Counted from the first letter of the stretch, positions 11,551 to 20,708 are shown. The stretch: DNA of 23,745 nucleotides from a virus (IMGVR_UViG_3300042542_000320:1-23745), one strand, 5' to 3'. The notes: generated from the sequence alone by a model not told the origin. Program-made: numbers and translations.

Positions 11551-13830
11551 ATGAACGATACGCTAAACAAGACTTACGAAGATTGGTACAACACCATCGC
11601 CCAGTACGACAAGTCTTTTAGGGAATGGGAAGCAAGAGTACCAAGAATCATTAAGCGTTATCGTGATGACAGCCGTACCCGTAATAACCCCAATGCTCGC
11701 TTTAATATCCTTTGGTCTAATGTTCAGGTTATCAAGCCTGCTATCTTTGCTAGACTGCCACGCCCCGATGTAAGCCGAAGATTTAGAGATAACGACCCCA
11801 TAGGTCGTGTTGCTTCTATGATGCTAGAACGGGCTTTAGAGTACGAGGTCGAGCATTACCATGACTATCGTTCCGCTATGGATAACGCTGTGCTTGACCG
11901 CTTATTAGGTGGTAGAGGTACGGCATGGGTTCGTTATGAGCCACATATTGTTGCAGAGCAAAATAACATCAACGAAGGTATTGCAGGTCAAATGCCCGAA
12001 GATGGGCTACAAATTACAGAGGATGCCGATGAAGCAGAAACGGAAAACGCTGAACTGGTGGAGTCGCAAGAACGCATTGAATATGAGTGTGCCCCTGTTG
12101 ATTATGTGCATTGGCGTGATTTTGGTCATACTGTTGGACGGACTTGGGAAGAAGTAACAGCCGTATGGCGTAAAGTCTATATGAGCCGACAAGCTCTGAT
12201 TGACCGCTTTGGCGAAGAAATGGGCAGTAAGATTCCGCTAGACACCAAGCCTGACAGCGACAAATGGGCTACCAAACAAATGGCTGCCGAGCATTTCCAA
12301 GCCTGTATTTATGAGATTTGGGATAAAGAACAAGGCAAAGTCTTTTGGGTTAGCAAGTCAATGGGTGAGATTCTTGACGAAAAGGATGACCCATTACAGT
12401 TAGAGGGATTCTTCCCTTGCCCTAAACCAATGTACGCCACGCTGACTACAGACAGCTTAGAGCCTGTACCTGATTTTGTACTATACCAAGACCAAGCCAA
12501 GCAATTAGACACGCTTGCTGACCGCATAGATGGCTTTATTAACGCCTTAAAAGTACGGGGTGTCTATGACGCATCCGAGCCAAGCCTTGCAAGACTATTC
12601 TCTGAGGGCGAGAACAACACCCTGATACCAGTTAAGAACTGGGCTGCTTTTGCTGAGAAACAAGGCATGAGAGGCTCTATTGACTTAGTAGATATAACCC
12701 CAATCGCTCAAGGTTTGACGATGGCTTATCAGGCTATGGAGCAAGTTAAAGGTCAGATTTACGAGATTATGGGTATTGCCGACATTCAACGGGGACAGAC
12801 AGACCCCAATGAAACGCTTGGTGCTCAGATTATTAAGTCGAATAACGCAGCAGGCAGACTCAAGAATATGCAACACGCAGTTGTTGACTTTGCTACCGAG
12901 CTTCTAAGTATCAAGGCTCAGATTATCTGCAAGCATTTCACGGATGACACCATTGTGAAAATTAGTGGTGCAATGCAATTAAGCCCACAAGACCAACAGT
13001 TAGTACCGCAAGCCTTACAGTTATTGAAAGACGAACCCGCTAAGAACTTCCGTATTGAAGTAACTAGCGACTCAATGATTTATCAGGATGAGCAACAAGA
13101 AAAAGCCGACAGAATTGAGTTCTTAGGTGCTTTATCTCAGTTTATGAACCAAGCATTGCCAGTAGCCACCCAAGCCCCTGAACTAACACCATTACTCATG
13201 GAAATGCTCAAGTTTGGCGTGACTGCGTTTAAGGCTGGTAAAGGTATGGAAGGGCTTATTGATGAAACTGCCGACCAATTTAGAAATAAAGCTAAAGCGA
13301 TGGAAGGCCAACCCAAGCCACCCCCACCTGAAGTGCAAAAGATTCAGGCTCAGACTCAGGCTAAGATGCAAGAAATACAGATGTCGGTACAACTGGAACA
13401 GCAAAAGATGGCTGCTCAAATTGAATTTGAAAAGGCTAAACAGGAATATCAGGCACAAGAGAATCAACTTAAGTTCCAACTTGAAGAACAGCGTAATGCT
13501 CAAGACCGAGAGATGGAGATGAAGTTAGCTCAGATGAAGATGATGACTGAGCGTAATACCCAACTCTTGCTTGCTTATATTAACAATGGGGCTAAGATTG
13601 AAACGGCTCGTATTTCCGCAGGTGTAGATAGTGGCGAGGGAATTGCTGAAGAATACACAATGGATGAGGATATGCTACGGGCACAAGAACACCCACTAGC
13701 CCCCATAGCTAACGCTATTGCACAAGGTAATCAAGACATGACAGCAACTTTAGGTGCTTTAATTGACAGACTAAATCAACCAAAACAAGTAGTACGAGAT
13801 GAGAATGGCAAAATTGTAGGGGTTCAATAA
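11551..13830 (+). CDS. Portal protein, P22-like
   Basis: A 759-aa protein, long like the P22 portal (725 aa). The N-terminal region 'RTRNNPNARFNILWSNVQVI' and 'PAIFARLPRPDVSRRF' is typical of podovirus portals. The C terminus (about residues 587-690) is a long Gln/Glu/Lys coiled coil after a proline run, which fits the helical barrel of P22-type portals. It forms the dodecameric DNA channel at one capsid vertex. AAAGG lies 8 nt before ATG, and the stop overlaps the next start (TAATG). Confidence 0.88.
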   Translation: MNDTLNKTYEDWYNTIAQYDKSFREWEARVPRIIKRYRDDSRTRNNPNARFNILWSNVQVIKPAIFARLPRPDVSRRFRDNDPIGRVASMMLERALEYEVEHYHDYRSAMDNAVLDRLLGGRGTAWVRYEPHIVAEQNNINEGIAGQMPEDGLQITEDADEAETENAELVESQERIEYECAPVDYVHWRDFGHTVGRTWEEVTAVWRKVYMSRQALIDRFGEEMGSKIPLDTKPDSDKWATKQMAAEHFQACIYEIWDKEQGKVFWVSKSMGEILDEKDDPLQLEGFFPCPKPMYATLTTDSLEPVPDFVLYQDQAKQLDTLADRIDGFINALKVRGVYDASEPSLARLFSEGENNTLIPVKNWAAFAEKQGMRGSIDLVDITPIAQGLTMAYQAMEQVKGQIYEIMGIADIQRGQTDPNETLGAQIIKSNNAAGRLKNMQHAVVDFATELLSIKAQIICKHFTDDTIVKISGAMQLSPQDQQLVPQALQLLKDEPAKNFRIEVTSDSMIYQDEQQEKADRIEFLGALSQFMNQALPVATQAPELTPLLMEMLKFGVTAFKAGKGMEGLIDETADQFRNKAKAMEGQPKPPPPEVQKIQAQTQAKMQEIQMSVQLEQQKMAAQIEFEKAKQEYQAQENQLKFQLEEQRNAQDREMEMKLAQMKMMTERNTQLLLAYINNGAKIETARISAGVDSGEGIAEEYTMDEDMLRAQEHPLAPIANAIAQGNQDMTATLGALIDRLNQPKQVVRDENGKIVGVQ

Positions 13831-15833
13831 TGGCTATTACAGTCAAACATAGCAAAGTCAGCACAATCCCTGACGAAGCAGATACAAGTCTTGTACGCCC
13901 TAGCGATTGGAACGCTGACCATACCCTAACAGGTACGATAGATATAGCCAATGGTGGTACAGGGCAAACTACAGCTAATGCTGCGTTCAATGCTTTAGTC
14001 CCATCTCAGACAGGCAATACAGGCAAATACCTAACGACTAATGGAACAGATACTTCATGGGCTACAAACCCATTGGGAACAGTTACTAGCGTAGATTTAA
14101 CTGCTAGTACAGGAATTAGCGTATCGGGTGGCCCAATTACTACTTCAGGCTCAATTACTGTTACGAACACCGCCCCCGACCAAACAGTTGTATTGAACTC
14201 AGGTACAGGTATATCAACTAGCGGTACATATCCTAACTTTACAGTTACTAATACCGCACCTGACCAAACAGTCAGTATTGCAAGCGGAACTGGTATATCG
14301 GCAACAGGTACATACCCTGCGTTTACAGTAGCCAACACAGGTGTTACCTCTGCCGTAGCTGGAACTGGTATTAGCGTTAGTGGTTCAACTGGTGCTGTAA
14401 CAGTAACCAACACCGCTCCCGACCAAACTGTTGTTTTAACTGGTGCAGGAACAACTGTAGTAACTGGTACTTACCCTAACTTTACCATTACTTCTACTGA
14501 TTCCACTACTGGAACAGTTACAAGCGTAGCGGCTACGGCTGGAACAGGCATCAGCGTAACAGGTAGTCCTATAACAACAAGTGGCACATTAAACATTACT
14601 AATACTGCACCTGACCAAACTGTAGTTTTAACGGCTGGTACAGGCATAAGCACAAGTGGCACATATCCTAACTTTACTATTACCAACACTAGCCCATCTT
14701 TGGGTGGTGATGTTGTTGGCCCAGCATCTAGCACAGACAATGCAATAGCTCGTTTTGACACCACAACAGGCAAATTGTTGCAAAACAGCGTAGTAACAGT
14801 TGGTGATACAGGTGCAGTTTCAGGCGTTACCACACTATCCGCTTCTACTAGCGTTACTACCCCAATAGTTCAAGCTACCAATTCTGCTGGTTTAGCCCTT
14901 AAAAACTCTGCTGGCACAACCCAAATTAGCATGGGTGGCGGTGGTGGCGATAATGTAACCATTGCTGTAGCTACAAATATTAATGGTGCAAACGCACAAA
15001 TTGACATTAGCCCTACGGGTACTGGTCATGTACACATAAAGCCTACAGGTACAGGTTCTCTTGAAATTGCACCTACTAATGTAGGAACAATGGACAACAT
15101 GACTATTGGGGCTACAACCGCTAGAAACGCAAGCGTTGTAGATTTAAGCGTAACTGGCACACTTAGCTTTGATGCGGCACAAGGTACAGCAGGTCAAGTT
15201 CTTACATCCGCAGGTACAGGCAATACGCCTACTTGGACAACGCCCACTACAGGTACAGTTACAAGCGTTACAGGAACAGCACCCGTAGTATCTTCAGGCG
15301 GTAATACCCCAGCTATAAGCATGGCTCAAGCCACTACTAGCGTAGATGGTTATCTTTCAAGCACCGATTGGACTACCTTTAATAGCAAAGGCAATGGAAC
15401 AGTTACTAGCGTTGCCGCATTAACTCTTGGAACGACAGGCACAGACCTCAGTTCTACTGTGGTTAATGGAACGACAACCCCAGTAATTACTTTGCAAGTA
15501 CCAACGGCATCAGCTACCAATCGGGGTGCGTTAAGTTCTGCGGATTGGACTACTTTTAACAGTAAAGCACCAGCCGTAACTTATACGACCAACTATATTC
15601 CGTATGGTCAAGGTACGACTACGCCTAATCAATCGGCTAATTTGACTTATGACGGCACAACTTTAAAAGCCCAAGCAGTAAATGCCACCAACGGAATTGT
15701 GGTTAATAGCAAAACTGTAGCGGCAAGCTATACGATTGCCACAGGCGATTCAGCTATGTCAGCAGGGCCAATCACAGTTAGTTCAGGGGTAACTGTTACA
15801 GTTTCTAGTGGGTCACGCTGGGTAGTTCTGTAA
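13830..15833 (+). CDS. Repeat-rich fibre-like virion protein
   Basis: A 667-aa Thr/Ser/Gly-rich protein built of internal repeats. 'TNTAPDQTV' occurs at residues 112, 140, 193 and 257, followed by 'SGTGIST.GTYPNFTVT'-type blocks; 'GTVTSV' occurs at 83, 228, 475 and 523; and 'LSSTDWTTFNSKG' recurs as 'LSSADWTTFNSKA'. The N-terminal 'IANGGTGQTTANAAFNAL' is typical of phage tail-fibre and collar proteins, and the end 'VSSGSRWVVL' is a common terminal motif in such proteins. A trimeric beta-rich shaft is likely. It may bind a receptor or decorate the particle. Its place between portal and scaffold is unusual. No chaperone or lyase domain is seen. Confidence 0.7.
   Translation: MAITVKHSKVSTIPDEADTSLVRPSDWNADHTLTGTIDIANGGTGQTTANAAFNALVPSQTGNTGKYLTTNGTDTSWATNPLGTVTSVDLTASTGISVSGGPITTSGSITVTNTAPDQTVVLNSGTGISTSGTYPNFTVTNTAPDQTVSIASGTGISATGTYPAFTVANTGVTSAVAGTGISVSGSTGAVTVTNTAPDQTVVLTGAGTTVVTGTYPNFTITSTDSTTGTVTSVAATAGTGISVTGSPITTSGTLNITNTAPDQTVVLTAGTGISTSGTYPNFTITNTSPSLGGDVVGPASSTDNAIARFDTTTGKLLQNSVVTVGDTGAVSGVTTLSASTSVTTPIVQATNSAGLALKNSAGTTQISMGGGGGDNVTIAVATNINGANAQIDISPTGTGHVHIKPTGTGSLEIAPTNVGTMDNMTIGATTARNASVVDLSVTGTLSFDAAQGTAGQVLTSAGTGNTPTWTTPTTGTVTSVTGTAPVVSSGGNTPAISMAQATTSVDGYLSSTDWTTFNSKGNGTVTSVAALTLGTTGTDLSSTVVNGTTTPVITLQVPTASATNRGALSSADWTTFNSKAPAVTYTTNYIPYGQGTTTPNQSANLTYDGTTLKAQAVNATNGIVVNSKTVAASYTIATGDSAMSAGPITVSSGVTVTVSSGSRWVVL
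13911..15600 (+). repeat. Degenerate internal coding repeats
   Basis: Tandem-like copies of an about 28-residue block (around TNTAPDQTV) and of longer GTVTSV-led blocks lie inside the fibre-like gene. Copies keep the amino-acid motif while changing third codon positions, e.g. Asn-Thr-Ala-Pro is aacaccgccccc, aataccgcacct, aacaccgctccc and aatactgcacct in the four copies. Confidence 0.7.
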
Positions 15834-16312
15834 TGTTTCAAACTGCTTTTCAGTCTAATGCGTTTCAAATCAACGCATTTCAGATAGGTGGAGAACCCCC
15901 AACGCCATCGGGCATAGACACCCATGATGGCTTTACACCTGAAGAAATCCGCAGAGCTAAACGCCTAGATGCCAAAATTAGGGCTAGACAGCTTGCTCTG
16001 TACAAAGCCCAACAAGAGTCTAAGATACGCAGAAAACAACAACTGCGTGATGCAATCGACCCACCAAAAATTGTTGCTAAACAGAAACAAAATAAACTAC
16101 AATCTATTCAAGAGGTTAAGGCTGGTACACCGCCAGTTGATACTACAGAACTAGAGCAGTCTATTGCCTACCTTGAGAACCAACGCAGTAAGTTAATCAG
16201 GGCGGCAGAATTAAGACAGCAACAAGCCTATATATCGGCACAGTTAGCGATTCTTGAAGCCAAACGACAAGCTGAGTTGGATGACGAAGAATCCTTACTG
16301 ATGCTTTTATGA
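15833..16312 (+). CDS. Coiled-coil protein with FQxNAFQ N-terminal repeats
   Basis: A 159-aa protein. The N terminus repeats 'AFQSNAFQINAFQIG', a motif found in small virion-associated phage proteins. From about residue 35 onward it is a Lys/Gln/Glu-rich coiled coil ('AKIRARQLALYKAQQESKIR', later 'LRQQQAYISAQLAILEAKRQ'). It may be a fibre-associated or internal virion protein. The TAATG junction with the fibre-like gene and the ATGA junction with the glycosyltransferase imply translational coupling. No enzyme motif. Confidence 0.65.
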   Translation: MFQTAFQSNAFQINAFQIGGEPPTPSGIDTHDGFTPEEIRRAKRLDAKIRARQLALYKAQQESKIRRKQQLRDAIDPPKIVAKQKQNKLQSIQEVKAGTPPVDTTELEQSIAYLENQRSKLIRAAELRQQQAYISAQLAILEAKRQAELDDEESLLMLL

Positions 16313-17202
16313 CACCTTTCGGGCAATATAAAAAAGGACTAGACCTGCTCCACATGGGGCATTACCATTCAGGGTTTCGGCTCTATGAGTTTCGATGGCA
16401 TCCCAAAACAAGGGAAGCATCGGGTGAGAAATGGGAAAAATGGATTAAAGCCCCAAAATGGGCGGGGGAAAGACTGTACGGCAAACACATTACTGTGCAG
16501 ATGGAACAGGGCTTTGGAGATATTATCCAATTTGCTCGATTCCTACCATTACTTAAGGCTTGGGGAGCTAAAGAAGTATCGGTTATGTGCCACAAGTCGG
16601 TCATGCAACTTTTAGGGCAGATGGACTGTATTGACACCATTTCTTGCGTGCGTGACGAGGGCAGACCACTAGAAGCCGATTATTGGGTAGGTAGCATGAG
16701 CTTGCCATTTTTTGCCATGCACAGCCCTTTATATGTACGGCAATCATTCCCTATTAGCCAAGCAAAGATAGTAGGCTCTGAGGGCTATTTAAACGCCATT
16801 CCAAGCAAGATTGAGCGTAAGGTAGGGGTTAACTGGCACGCCAGTACAGGGCCACTCCATTATGTCAAATCCATTGATGTAACTATATTGCGTGAAATGC
16901 TTGGTAACGATGTATTTTCATTAAATCTAGGCACAGACGATATATTCCAACCCCTACCCCCTGACGGGTGGAAAGAAAACTTTTACAGAACTGCTTGCCA
17001 CATGAAGTCTATGAAAGCGGTGGTTGCCCCCGATACGGCTACGGCTCACCTTGCTGGTGCTTTGGGCGTTAAATGTTTTTTACTATTGCCTGAAGATGAC
17101 TATATCTGTTGGCGTTGGAAAAACGGAGTTTGGTATGACAGCGTTGTACCCCTTAGAAAACACGATTGGCACAAATTACCACACTTATTGGAGAAGCTAT
17201 GA
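16309..17202 (+). CDS. GT9-like glycosyltransferase
   Basis: A 297-aa protein with 'WAGERLYGKHITVQMEQGFG' (residues 51-70) continuing 'DIIQFARFLPLL', and 'APDTATAHLAGALG' (about 240-253) followed by 'LLLP' and 'WRW'. These are hallmarks of heptosyltransferase-like (GT-B fold, family 9) proteins, which in bacteria often follow TPR repeats; the N terminus 'GLDLLHMGHYHSGFRLYEFRW' looks like the last TPR unit. It would transfer a nucleotide-activated sugar. In this virion region it may glycosylate a particle protein or alter the host surface; the donor and acceptor are unknown. Confidence 0.7.
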   Translation: MTPFGQYKKGLDLLHMGHYHSGFRLYEFRWHPKTREASGEKWEKWIKAPKWAGERLYGKHITVQMEQGFGDIIQFARFLPLLKAWGAKEVSVMCHKSVMQLLGQMDCIDTISCVRDEGRPLEADYWVGSMSLPFFAMHSPLYVRQSFPISQAKIVGSEGYLNAIPSKIERKVGVNWHASTGPLHYVKSIDVTILREMLGNDVFSLNLGTDDIFQPLPPDGWKENFYRTACHMKSMKAVVAPDTATAHLAGALGVKCFLLLPEDDYICWRWKNGVWYDSVVPLRKHDWHKLPHLLEKL

Positions 17203-17573
17203 TTTGCCCTAAATGCGGTTACTCTGAATCAAATCATGTAGTTACAAAATCAGATAAGGAATCATATCTAGATTTTTGGGGATTCAAACTGGGTACGCCT
17301 GAAGCGGAAGAAGCGTGGAAACAAAAGCAAGAAATGACCGCCAAAGAATCACCAATGGTTATGTCAGACATTGAAGGCTATGTATCGCAAGTCGATGGCA
17401 CTTGGATTAAATCCCGTAGCCACCACAGAGAACACCTTAAACAGCACCGCATGATTGAGTTAGGTAACGATGTACCCCTAAGACACAAGCCTGTAGAACT
17501 TAGTCGTAAAGAGCAAGAAACCCGTAAACGCAAGATTGCCGAGCTTGCTTACGCCAAACTAAACTATCGTTAA
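17199..17573 (+). CDS. Hypothetical protein with CxxC knuckle
   Basis: A 124-aa protein starting MICPKCGYSESNHV, so it has one CPKC zinc-knuckle half at the very N terminus and no second Cys pair. The rest is charged and Lys/Glu-rich ('SRKEQETRKRKIAELAYAKL' near the end). ATG 17199 overlaps the previous stop (ATGA) and has GGAG 5 nt upstream; the frame is open to 17166, inside the glycosyltransferase gene. It lies directly before the scaffold gene and may act in assembly. No family recognised. Confidence 0.65.
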   Translation: MICPKCGYSESNHVVTKSDKESYLDFWGFKLGTPEAEEAWKQKQEMTAKESPMVMSDIEGYVSQVDGTWIKSRSHHREHLKQHRMIELGNDVPLRHKPVELSRKEQETRKRKIAELAYAKLNYR

Positions 17574-17582
17574 GGAGCAATC

Positions 17583-18653
17583 ATGGCAGACCGCAGAGAG
17601 ATGTTGGAATCCGCATTAGAGGAAGTCTTAGAACCACAAGATGAGGGTAAACCCTTAGAGGAAGAACATGAGGAAGTGCAAGAGGAAGTTTCTCAAGACG
17701 AACCTGCTCGCAATGAGAAGGGACAGTTTGTCGCTAAAGATGAAGCGGTGGCAGAGGAAACGAGCATTGAGGCTGTTGCAGAAGATACGACTGAACCCGA
17801 ACAGCCCGAAGAACAGCCTGAGGTTAGCGATATACCAAAGCCTACGACTTGGAAGAAAGACCTTTTACCTCTTTGGGATAAGATAGCCAAAGGCGAAACA
17901 TTAACTAAAGACGAAAGTAAAAAACATCTTGAATACCTTAACCAAAGAGAGAACGAGTTTAAAAAAGGCGTTAGCGTATATAAAGCGGAAGCGGAACGAG
18001 CAAAGGCTCTTGAGGAAGCAATTACCCCGTTTGTACCCGAACTCCAAGCACAAGGAATCCACCCTGCCGCATGGATAAACAACTTAGGTCGGGCACACAT
18101 GATTCTGACCAAAGCTCCCCATGAACAGAAAGTGCAAATGTTTCATAGACTTGCACAAGATTATGGAGTAAACTTAAATCAAATTAACGAACCGCAACAA
18201 CCAGTTGACGCATATACTCAACAGTTAATGCAACAACTTTATCAAGTTAATCAAGAAGTTAGCACGATAAAAGGGCGGTTTGAGCAAGAAGAACAAGCTC
18301 GATTGAATAATGAGATTGAGCGAGTACGAAGTGACAGAGAGCGGTTTCCGCACTTTGATATGGTTAGGGAAGAAATGGCTCAACTACTTGAGCTAGGTAA
18401 GGCCCAAGACCTTGAAACGGCTTATGCAAAAGCTGTGCGTATGAACGATGAAGCCTTTAGGTTGGAACAGGAAAAACTCCTGAACAACGCTACAAAGCAA
18501 GCATCTAAGGCACAACAAGTAGCACGAGCCAAAGCAACGGCTGTTAGCCCAAAATCCGTTACTCCTAACGGGACACAAGCGAAAGTCGAAGCAAAGGACA
18601 GGCGTTCTCTACTGATGGCTCAGATGACCGAAGCAGAGAGCGGTAGGCTTTAA
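17583..18653 (+). CDS. Scaffolding protein (putative)
   Basis: A 356-aa protein immediately before the coat gene. Its N-terminal half is very acidic (Glu/Asp/Gln-rich), with 'ARNEKGQFVAKDE'. A helical middle region reads 'WINNLGRAHMILTKAPHEQK' and 'FHRLAQDYGVNLNQ', a pattern of phage scaffold proteins. The C terminus is helical and basic ('NNATKQASKAQQVARAKATA'), as expected for coat binding in P22-type scaffolds. It would direct prohead assembly and then exit. AAGGAG lies 5 nt before ATG. Identification rests on position and composition. Confidence 0.7.
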   Translation: MADRREMLESALEEVLEPQDEGKPLEEEHEEVQEEVSQDEPARNEKGQFVAKDEAVAEETSIEAVAEDTTEPEQPEEQPEVSDIPKPTTWKKDLLPLWDKIAKGETLTKDESKKHLEYLNQRENEFKKGVSVYKAEAERAKALEEAITPFVPELQAQGIHPAAWINNLGRAHMILTKAPHEQKVQMFHRLAQDYGVNLNQINEPQQPVDAYTQQLMQQLYQVNQEVSTIKGRFEQEEQARLNNEIERVRSDRERFPHFDMVREEMAQLLELGKAQDLETAYAKAVRMNDEAFRLEQEKLLNNATKQASKAQQVARAKATAVSPKSVTPNGTQAKVEAKDRRSLLMAQMTEAESGRL

Positions 18654-18674
18654 TTAACTTAAAAAGGATATATC

Positions 18675-19649
18675 ATGGCATTTGCTAACTCAGCAATCAC
18701 CGATATTATCGCTACCACCATTCAAAGTCGTAGCGGTGAATTGGCTGATAACTTAACGCAGAACAATGCGATTCTGCAAAGACTTAACTCTAAGGGCAAT
18801 GTACGCCCATTTTCGGGTGGTAATGTGATTTTGGAAGAAATCATGTACAACGACCCTAACACCAACAACGCTAATTCGTATAGCGGTTACGAAGTATTGA
18901 ACATTGCTCCTGATAGCCCAATCTCGGCTGCTCAGTTCAAGATTGCTCAATACGCTGCTGCTGTAACGATGAGCGGTTTAGAGATGCTCCAAAACTCAAG
19001 CAAAGAGGCAATCATTGACCTGTTAGATGGTCGTATGCAAGTTTCTGAAGCTCGTCTTTTGAACCGCATTTCTACCGACCTATATGGTGATGGACTTGGT
19101 AATGGCGGAAAAAACATTGACGGCTTAGCTGCCGCAGTAGCAGTTTCTCCAACCACAGGTACTTATGGTGGTATTAATCGTGCAAACTGGGAATTTTGGC
19201 GTAACCAAGCAACTACTGGCTTGCTCTCTACCAACACCCTTGCTAAGATGACTGAAGCAGCCATCAAGCAGGTTCGTGGTACAGACAAGGCTGACTTGTA
19301 CATTGCAGGTAACACCACATATCAGTATTTTGTAGGTGCATTACAAGCAATTCAGCGTATTACTACCGAAGAAAGTGGTGCAGCAGGTTTTGCATCCCTT
19401 AAGTTCTACGGCGGTGGTACATCTGCTGATGTTGTACTCGGTGGTGGTATTGGTAACCAAGAGAACGCAAACTATATGTATCTCTTGAACACCAATTACA
19501 TTTTCTTCCGCCCACACAAAGAGCGTAATTTCGTACCGATTGGTGGTGAGCGTCAAGCCATCAACCAAGATGCGATTGTTAAGCTCTACGGTTGGGCAGG
19601 CAATTTAACCACCAGCAACGCTCAGTTGCAGGGTATTTTGACCACCTAA
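18675..19649 (+). CDS. Major capsid protein
   Basis: A 324-aa protein beginning MAFANSAITDIIATTIQSRS, with 'LTQNNAILQRLNSKGNVRPF', 'DGRMQVSEARLLNRISTDLY', and a C-terminal 'QAINQDAIVKLYGWAGNLTT', a typical HK97-fold coat ending in podo- and siphoviruses. Codon use is regular, the AAGGA ribosome-binding site is strong, and it follows the scaffold gene and precedes a small head protein. It forms the capsid shell. Length is normal for the fold. Confidence 0.85.
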   Translation: MAFANSAITDIIATTIQSRSGELADNLTQNNAILQRLNSKGNVRPFSGGNVILEEIMYNDPNTNNANSYSGYEVLNIAPDSPISAAQFKIAQYAAAVTMSGLEMLQNSSKEAIIDLLDGRMQVSEARLLNRISTDLYGDGLGNGGKNIDGLAAAVAVSPTTGTYGGINRANWEFWRNQATTGLLSTNTLAKMTEAAIKQVRGTDKADLYIAGNTTYQYFVGALQAIQRITTEESGAAGFASLKFYGGGTSADVVLGGGIGNQENANYMYLLNTNYIFFRPHKERNFVPIGGERQAINQDAIVKLYGWAGNLTTSNAQLQGILTT

Positions 19650-19666
19650 TTTGTAAAGGAAAAATC

Positions 19667-19975
19667 ATGGCTTACACAGTACTCCCTATCTCTGGTGTTG
19701 ACCTTAACGGCATCACTTATGAGAGTTTTGAATACACTAACGGCTCAACCGCTATTGGAATCCCAAGTTTTGGCCCACTAGGCTCACAGACTTTTGGTTC
19801 TGATGGTTTGCGTTATGTATTTGCTAAAGCAGGCGGTGTGATTGCAGCAGGTGCAACCGATGTTACAGTTAACGCTTCAACCTTTGCCGCAACGGCTACT
19901 GGTGGCACTTATATTGCACCAGCAGAGTCGATGGTATCAGGTGATTATGGTTGGTTTGGAAAAACTAGCGTTTAA
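19667..19975 (+). CDS. Small head (decoration-like) protein
   Basis: A 102-aa Gly/Ala/Thr-rich, strand-rich protein ('GLRYVFAKAGGVIAAGATDV', 'STFAATATGGTYIAPAESM'). It lies directly after the coat gene, with AAAGGA upstream of ATG 19667, and is followed by a terminator. Position and size fit a capsid decoration or cement protein. ATG 19592 in the same frame would overlap the coat gene and is not preferred. Identification by position only. Confidence 0.65.
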   Translation: MAYTVLPISGVDLNGITYESFEYTNGSTAIGIPSFGPLGSQTFGSDGLRYVFAKAGGVIAAGATDVTVNASTFAATATGGTYIAPAESMVSGDYGWFGKTSV

Positions 19976-19997
19976 TCATAAATTGTAGTAAAAACAA

Positions 19998-20036
19998 GGG
20001 GCTATCTCGTAATGGGGTAGCCCTTTTTTCTTTTTA
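19998..20036 (+). terminator. Rho-independent terminator after capsid genes
   Basis: GGGCTATCT (19999-20007) pairs with GGGTAGCCC (20015-20023; two G-U pairs), and TTTTTTCTTTTT follows. It would end or attenuate the coat transcript, lowering expression of the genes after 20069. Confidence 0.85.
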
Positions 20037-20068
20037 ACCGCAGTATCCTAACCACTTGGGAGTTTTAA

Positions 20069-20707
20069 ATGATTGAAAGCGATAGCAGAGATGCAGATTC
20101 TCGTCTAGCAGTTAAGTTTTATAAACGAGCAATGAAACTAGAGAATGAATCCAACGAAGCTGGCAGACCAATTTTTAAAGATTACGACTTTGTACGCATT
20201 ATGGTCGCTGGTGACACCCTTACAGAAATTGACACCTATGCACGAGAAAGCCATAAACAGCGTTTTCCAAAGCAATGGCTTCAATATCAGGCTACACAAG
20301 ACTCTAGTAGCGAAATGATTGGAACACCTGTAGAGGAATGGACTTTAATTAGCCAATCCCAAGCCCAAGAACTACGGGGCATCAAGTTTATGACAGTAGA
20401 ATCCATCGCTAACGCATCGGACTTACAGCTTCAACGCATTGGCATGATTGCTGGTATGTCACCCCACGCCTTTAGGGATAAGGCTAGAACCTTTCTAAAC
20501 CTTGCCGAAGAAACCGCAGAAGCTAGTAAGCGTACAGAAGAAATTAATCAGCTAAAGCAAGAACTTGCCAAAAAAGACGAGGAAACTGCTAAAATTAAAG
20601 CTGAAACTGATGCGAAGCTCGCCCTAATGCAAGAACAGATGGCGGCTATACTTGCGGCAGTTGGAGAGAAAAAACCCCGCAAAAAGAAAGTCGTAGAGGA
20701 AGTCTAA
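20069..20707 (+). CDS. Structural-region protein with C-terminal coiled coil
   Basis: A 212-aa protein. The N-terminal half contains 'FKDYDFVRIMVAGDTLTEID' and 'ARESHKQRFPKQWLQYQATQ'; then comes 'SIANASDLQLQRIGMIAGMS', a small helical domain. The C-terminal 60 residues are a Lys/Glu coiled coil ending in a basic patch (KKPRKKKV). I know similar proteins between coat and connector genes in podovirus-like genomes, but not their function. GGGAG precedes ATG 20069. Confidence 0.65.
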   Translation: MIESDSRDADSRLAVKFYKRAMKLENESNEAGRPIFKDYDFVRIMVAGDTLTEIDTYARESHKQRFPKQWLQYQATQDSSSEMIGTPVEEWTLISQSQAQELRGIKFMTVESIANASDLQLQRIGMIAGMSPHAFRDKARTFLNLAEETAEASKRTEEINQLKQELAKKDEETAKIKAETDAKLALMQEQMAAILAAVGEKKPRKKKVVEEV

Positions 20708-20708
20708 T

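Noticed and set aside
13192-13503. Leftward 103-codon Leu/Phe-rich frame, possible membrane protein
   Set aside because: It is the antisense shadow of the Lys/Gln-rich coiled coil at the portal C terminus.
14006-14413. Leftward 135- and 120-codon frames (14006-14413 and 14471-14833) within the fibre-like gene
   Set aside because: They mirror the Thr/Gly repeats of the sense gene as Val/Pro repeats and lack ribosome-binding sites.
13911-15600. CRISPR array or tandem DNA repeats
   Set aside because: The repeats are in-frame protein repeats with diverged DNA, not regular identical repeats with unique spacers.
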